Shown here one piece after another: positions 63,812 through 64,000 of a stretch of 64,000 bases of DNA. The stretch lies in the NCBI GenBank assembly GCA_017620015.1, contig JAFZRE010000015.1, positions 62,001 to 126,000 of the forward strand. Direction: 5' to 3'. Made by a program: the position numbers and the translations under genes. How positions within the stretch are numbered: the stretch's first letter is position 1; every line of letters begins with the position of its first letter. Below the pieces are notes generated by a model. The model saw nothing but the letters and a program-made list of their open reading frames with translations, was not told the origin of the DNA and made no database searches. Source of the DNA: Bacteroidales bacterium (lineage in GTDB: Bacteria; Bacteroidota; Bacteroidia; Bacteroidales; ML635J-15).

Positions 63812-64000
63812 CTACATCGCAATCACTTTTAACCAACTATGCTGATTAGCAATATATCGTTCCATAATGTCTCTAGAAGAAAACTTCAGCACTAATGTCC
63901 CGATGGCATCCCTCGCTGATTGAAATTCCTTTATAGCATCTCCAGTCTTAAACCAAAAATCTTTCTCCTTTATGAACGGTTCAACTTCTGGTGCAATTTC
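63812..64000 (-). CDS. C-terminal end of an unidentified protein, cut by window edge
   Basis: 63 codons open to the right edge, ending KFSSRDIMERYIANQHSWLK plus VIAM and TAG at 63812-63814. It is mostly helical-looking and acidic-aromatic. The end of a glycosyltransferase would fit the context, but I cannot assign a family. Confidence 0.65.
   Translation of the reverse strand, partial: EIAPEVEPFIKEKDFWFKTGDAIKEFQSARDAIGTLVLKFSSRDIMERYIANQHSWLKVIAM

Overview
The window looks like part of a Bacteroidales (Bacteroidetes) chromosome. Evidence: FISUMP-type repeats in a cell-surface protein, many copies of the Bacteroidetes promoter pattern (TTG or TTTG, about 19-20 bases, then TAnnTTTG), few visible Shine-Dalgarno sites, and several solitary AAA-ATPase and AlbA_2-type genes of kinds abundant in gut Bacteroidales. 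No tRNA, rRNA, CRISPR array or transposase was seen.

Layout. Bases 1-4804 run on the plus strand: a frameshifted FISUMP surface protein, an acyl-CoA dehydrogenase and a NhaD-type antiporter, each ending in a clear hairpin terminator. A bidirectional terminator at 4827-4865 separates these from the rest. From 4931 to the right edge every gene is on the minus strand, so the region is transcribed right to left. It is a roughly 57 kb surface-glycan locus (capsule or O-antigen type) with accessory ATPase genes between its modules. Overlaps of ATGA or TGATG type between stop and start codons are common.

Modules, in the order transcribed. (A) 58.6-63.5 kb: GNAT, ACP, two SDRs, acyl-activating ligase, ACP and a KAS III-like enzyme, plausibly a small acyl chain-making pathway. 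(B) 53.3-58.6 kb: a CPS-type transferase, a GlpA/GlpB-like FAD dehydrogenase pair and an epimerase. (C) 42.1-53.2 kb: legionaminic-acid genes (LegC, LegH, LegI, LegG, LegF, PtmE-like) mixed with a second ACP/ligase/SDR set, a deacetylase and acyltransferases; LegB is not in the window. (D) 30.9-41.4 kb: glycosyltransferases and hexapeptide acyltransferases, interrupted by an AlbA_2 gene and an ATPase-nuclease gene. (E) 25.9-30.9 kb: adenylation enzyme, formyltransferase, ACP, MBOAT and an SGNH-like protein, a DltABCD-like set plus a formyltransferase. (F) 14.4-22.4 kb: ATP-grasp, ArnC/GtrB-like transferase, epimerase, ArnE/F-like pair, DegT aminotransferase, large membrane protein and acyltransferase, resembling the Arn lipid-linked amino-sugar route. 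(G) 6.7-13 kb: glycosyltransferase, ATP-grasp, deacetylase, opine dehydrogenase-like enzyme and a B12-binding mutase-like protein, an unusual set.

Accessory genes. Four AAA-ATPase genes, an AlbA_2 gene and a DUF4062/AlbA remnant lie between glycan genes. Most have their own promoter, three are preceded by private tandem repeats, and three insertions are bounded by direct repeats. In two cases the repeats are copies of the 5-prime end of a glycosyltransferase gene. This pattern, the DltABCD-like module and the B12/opine module are the most unusual things here. Functions below come from motifs read by eye; no database search was run.
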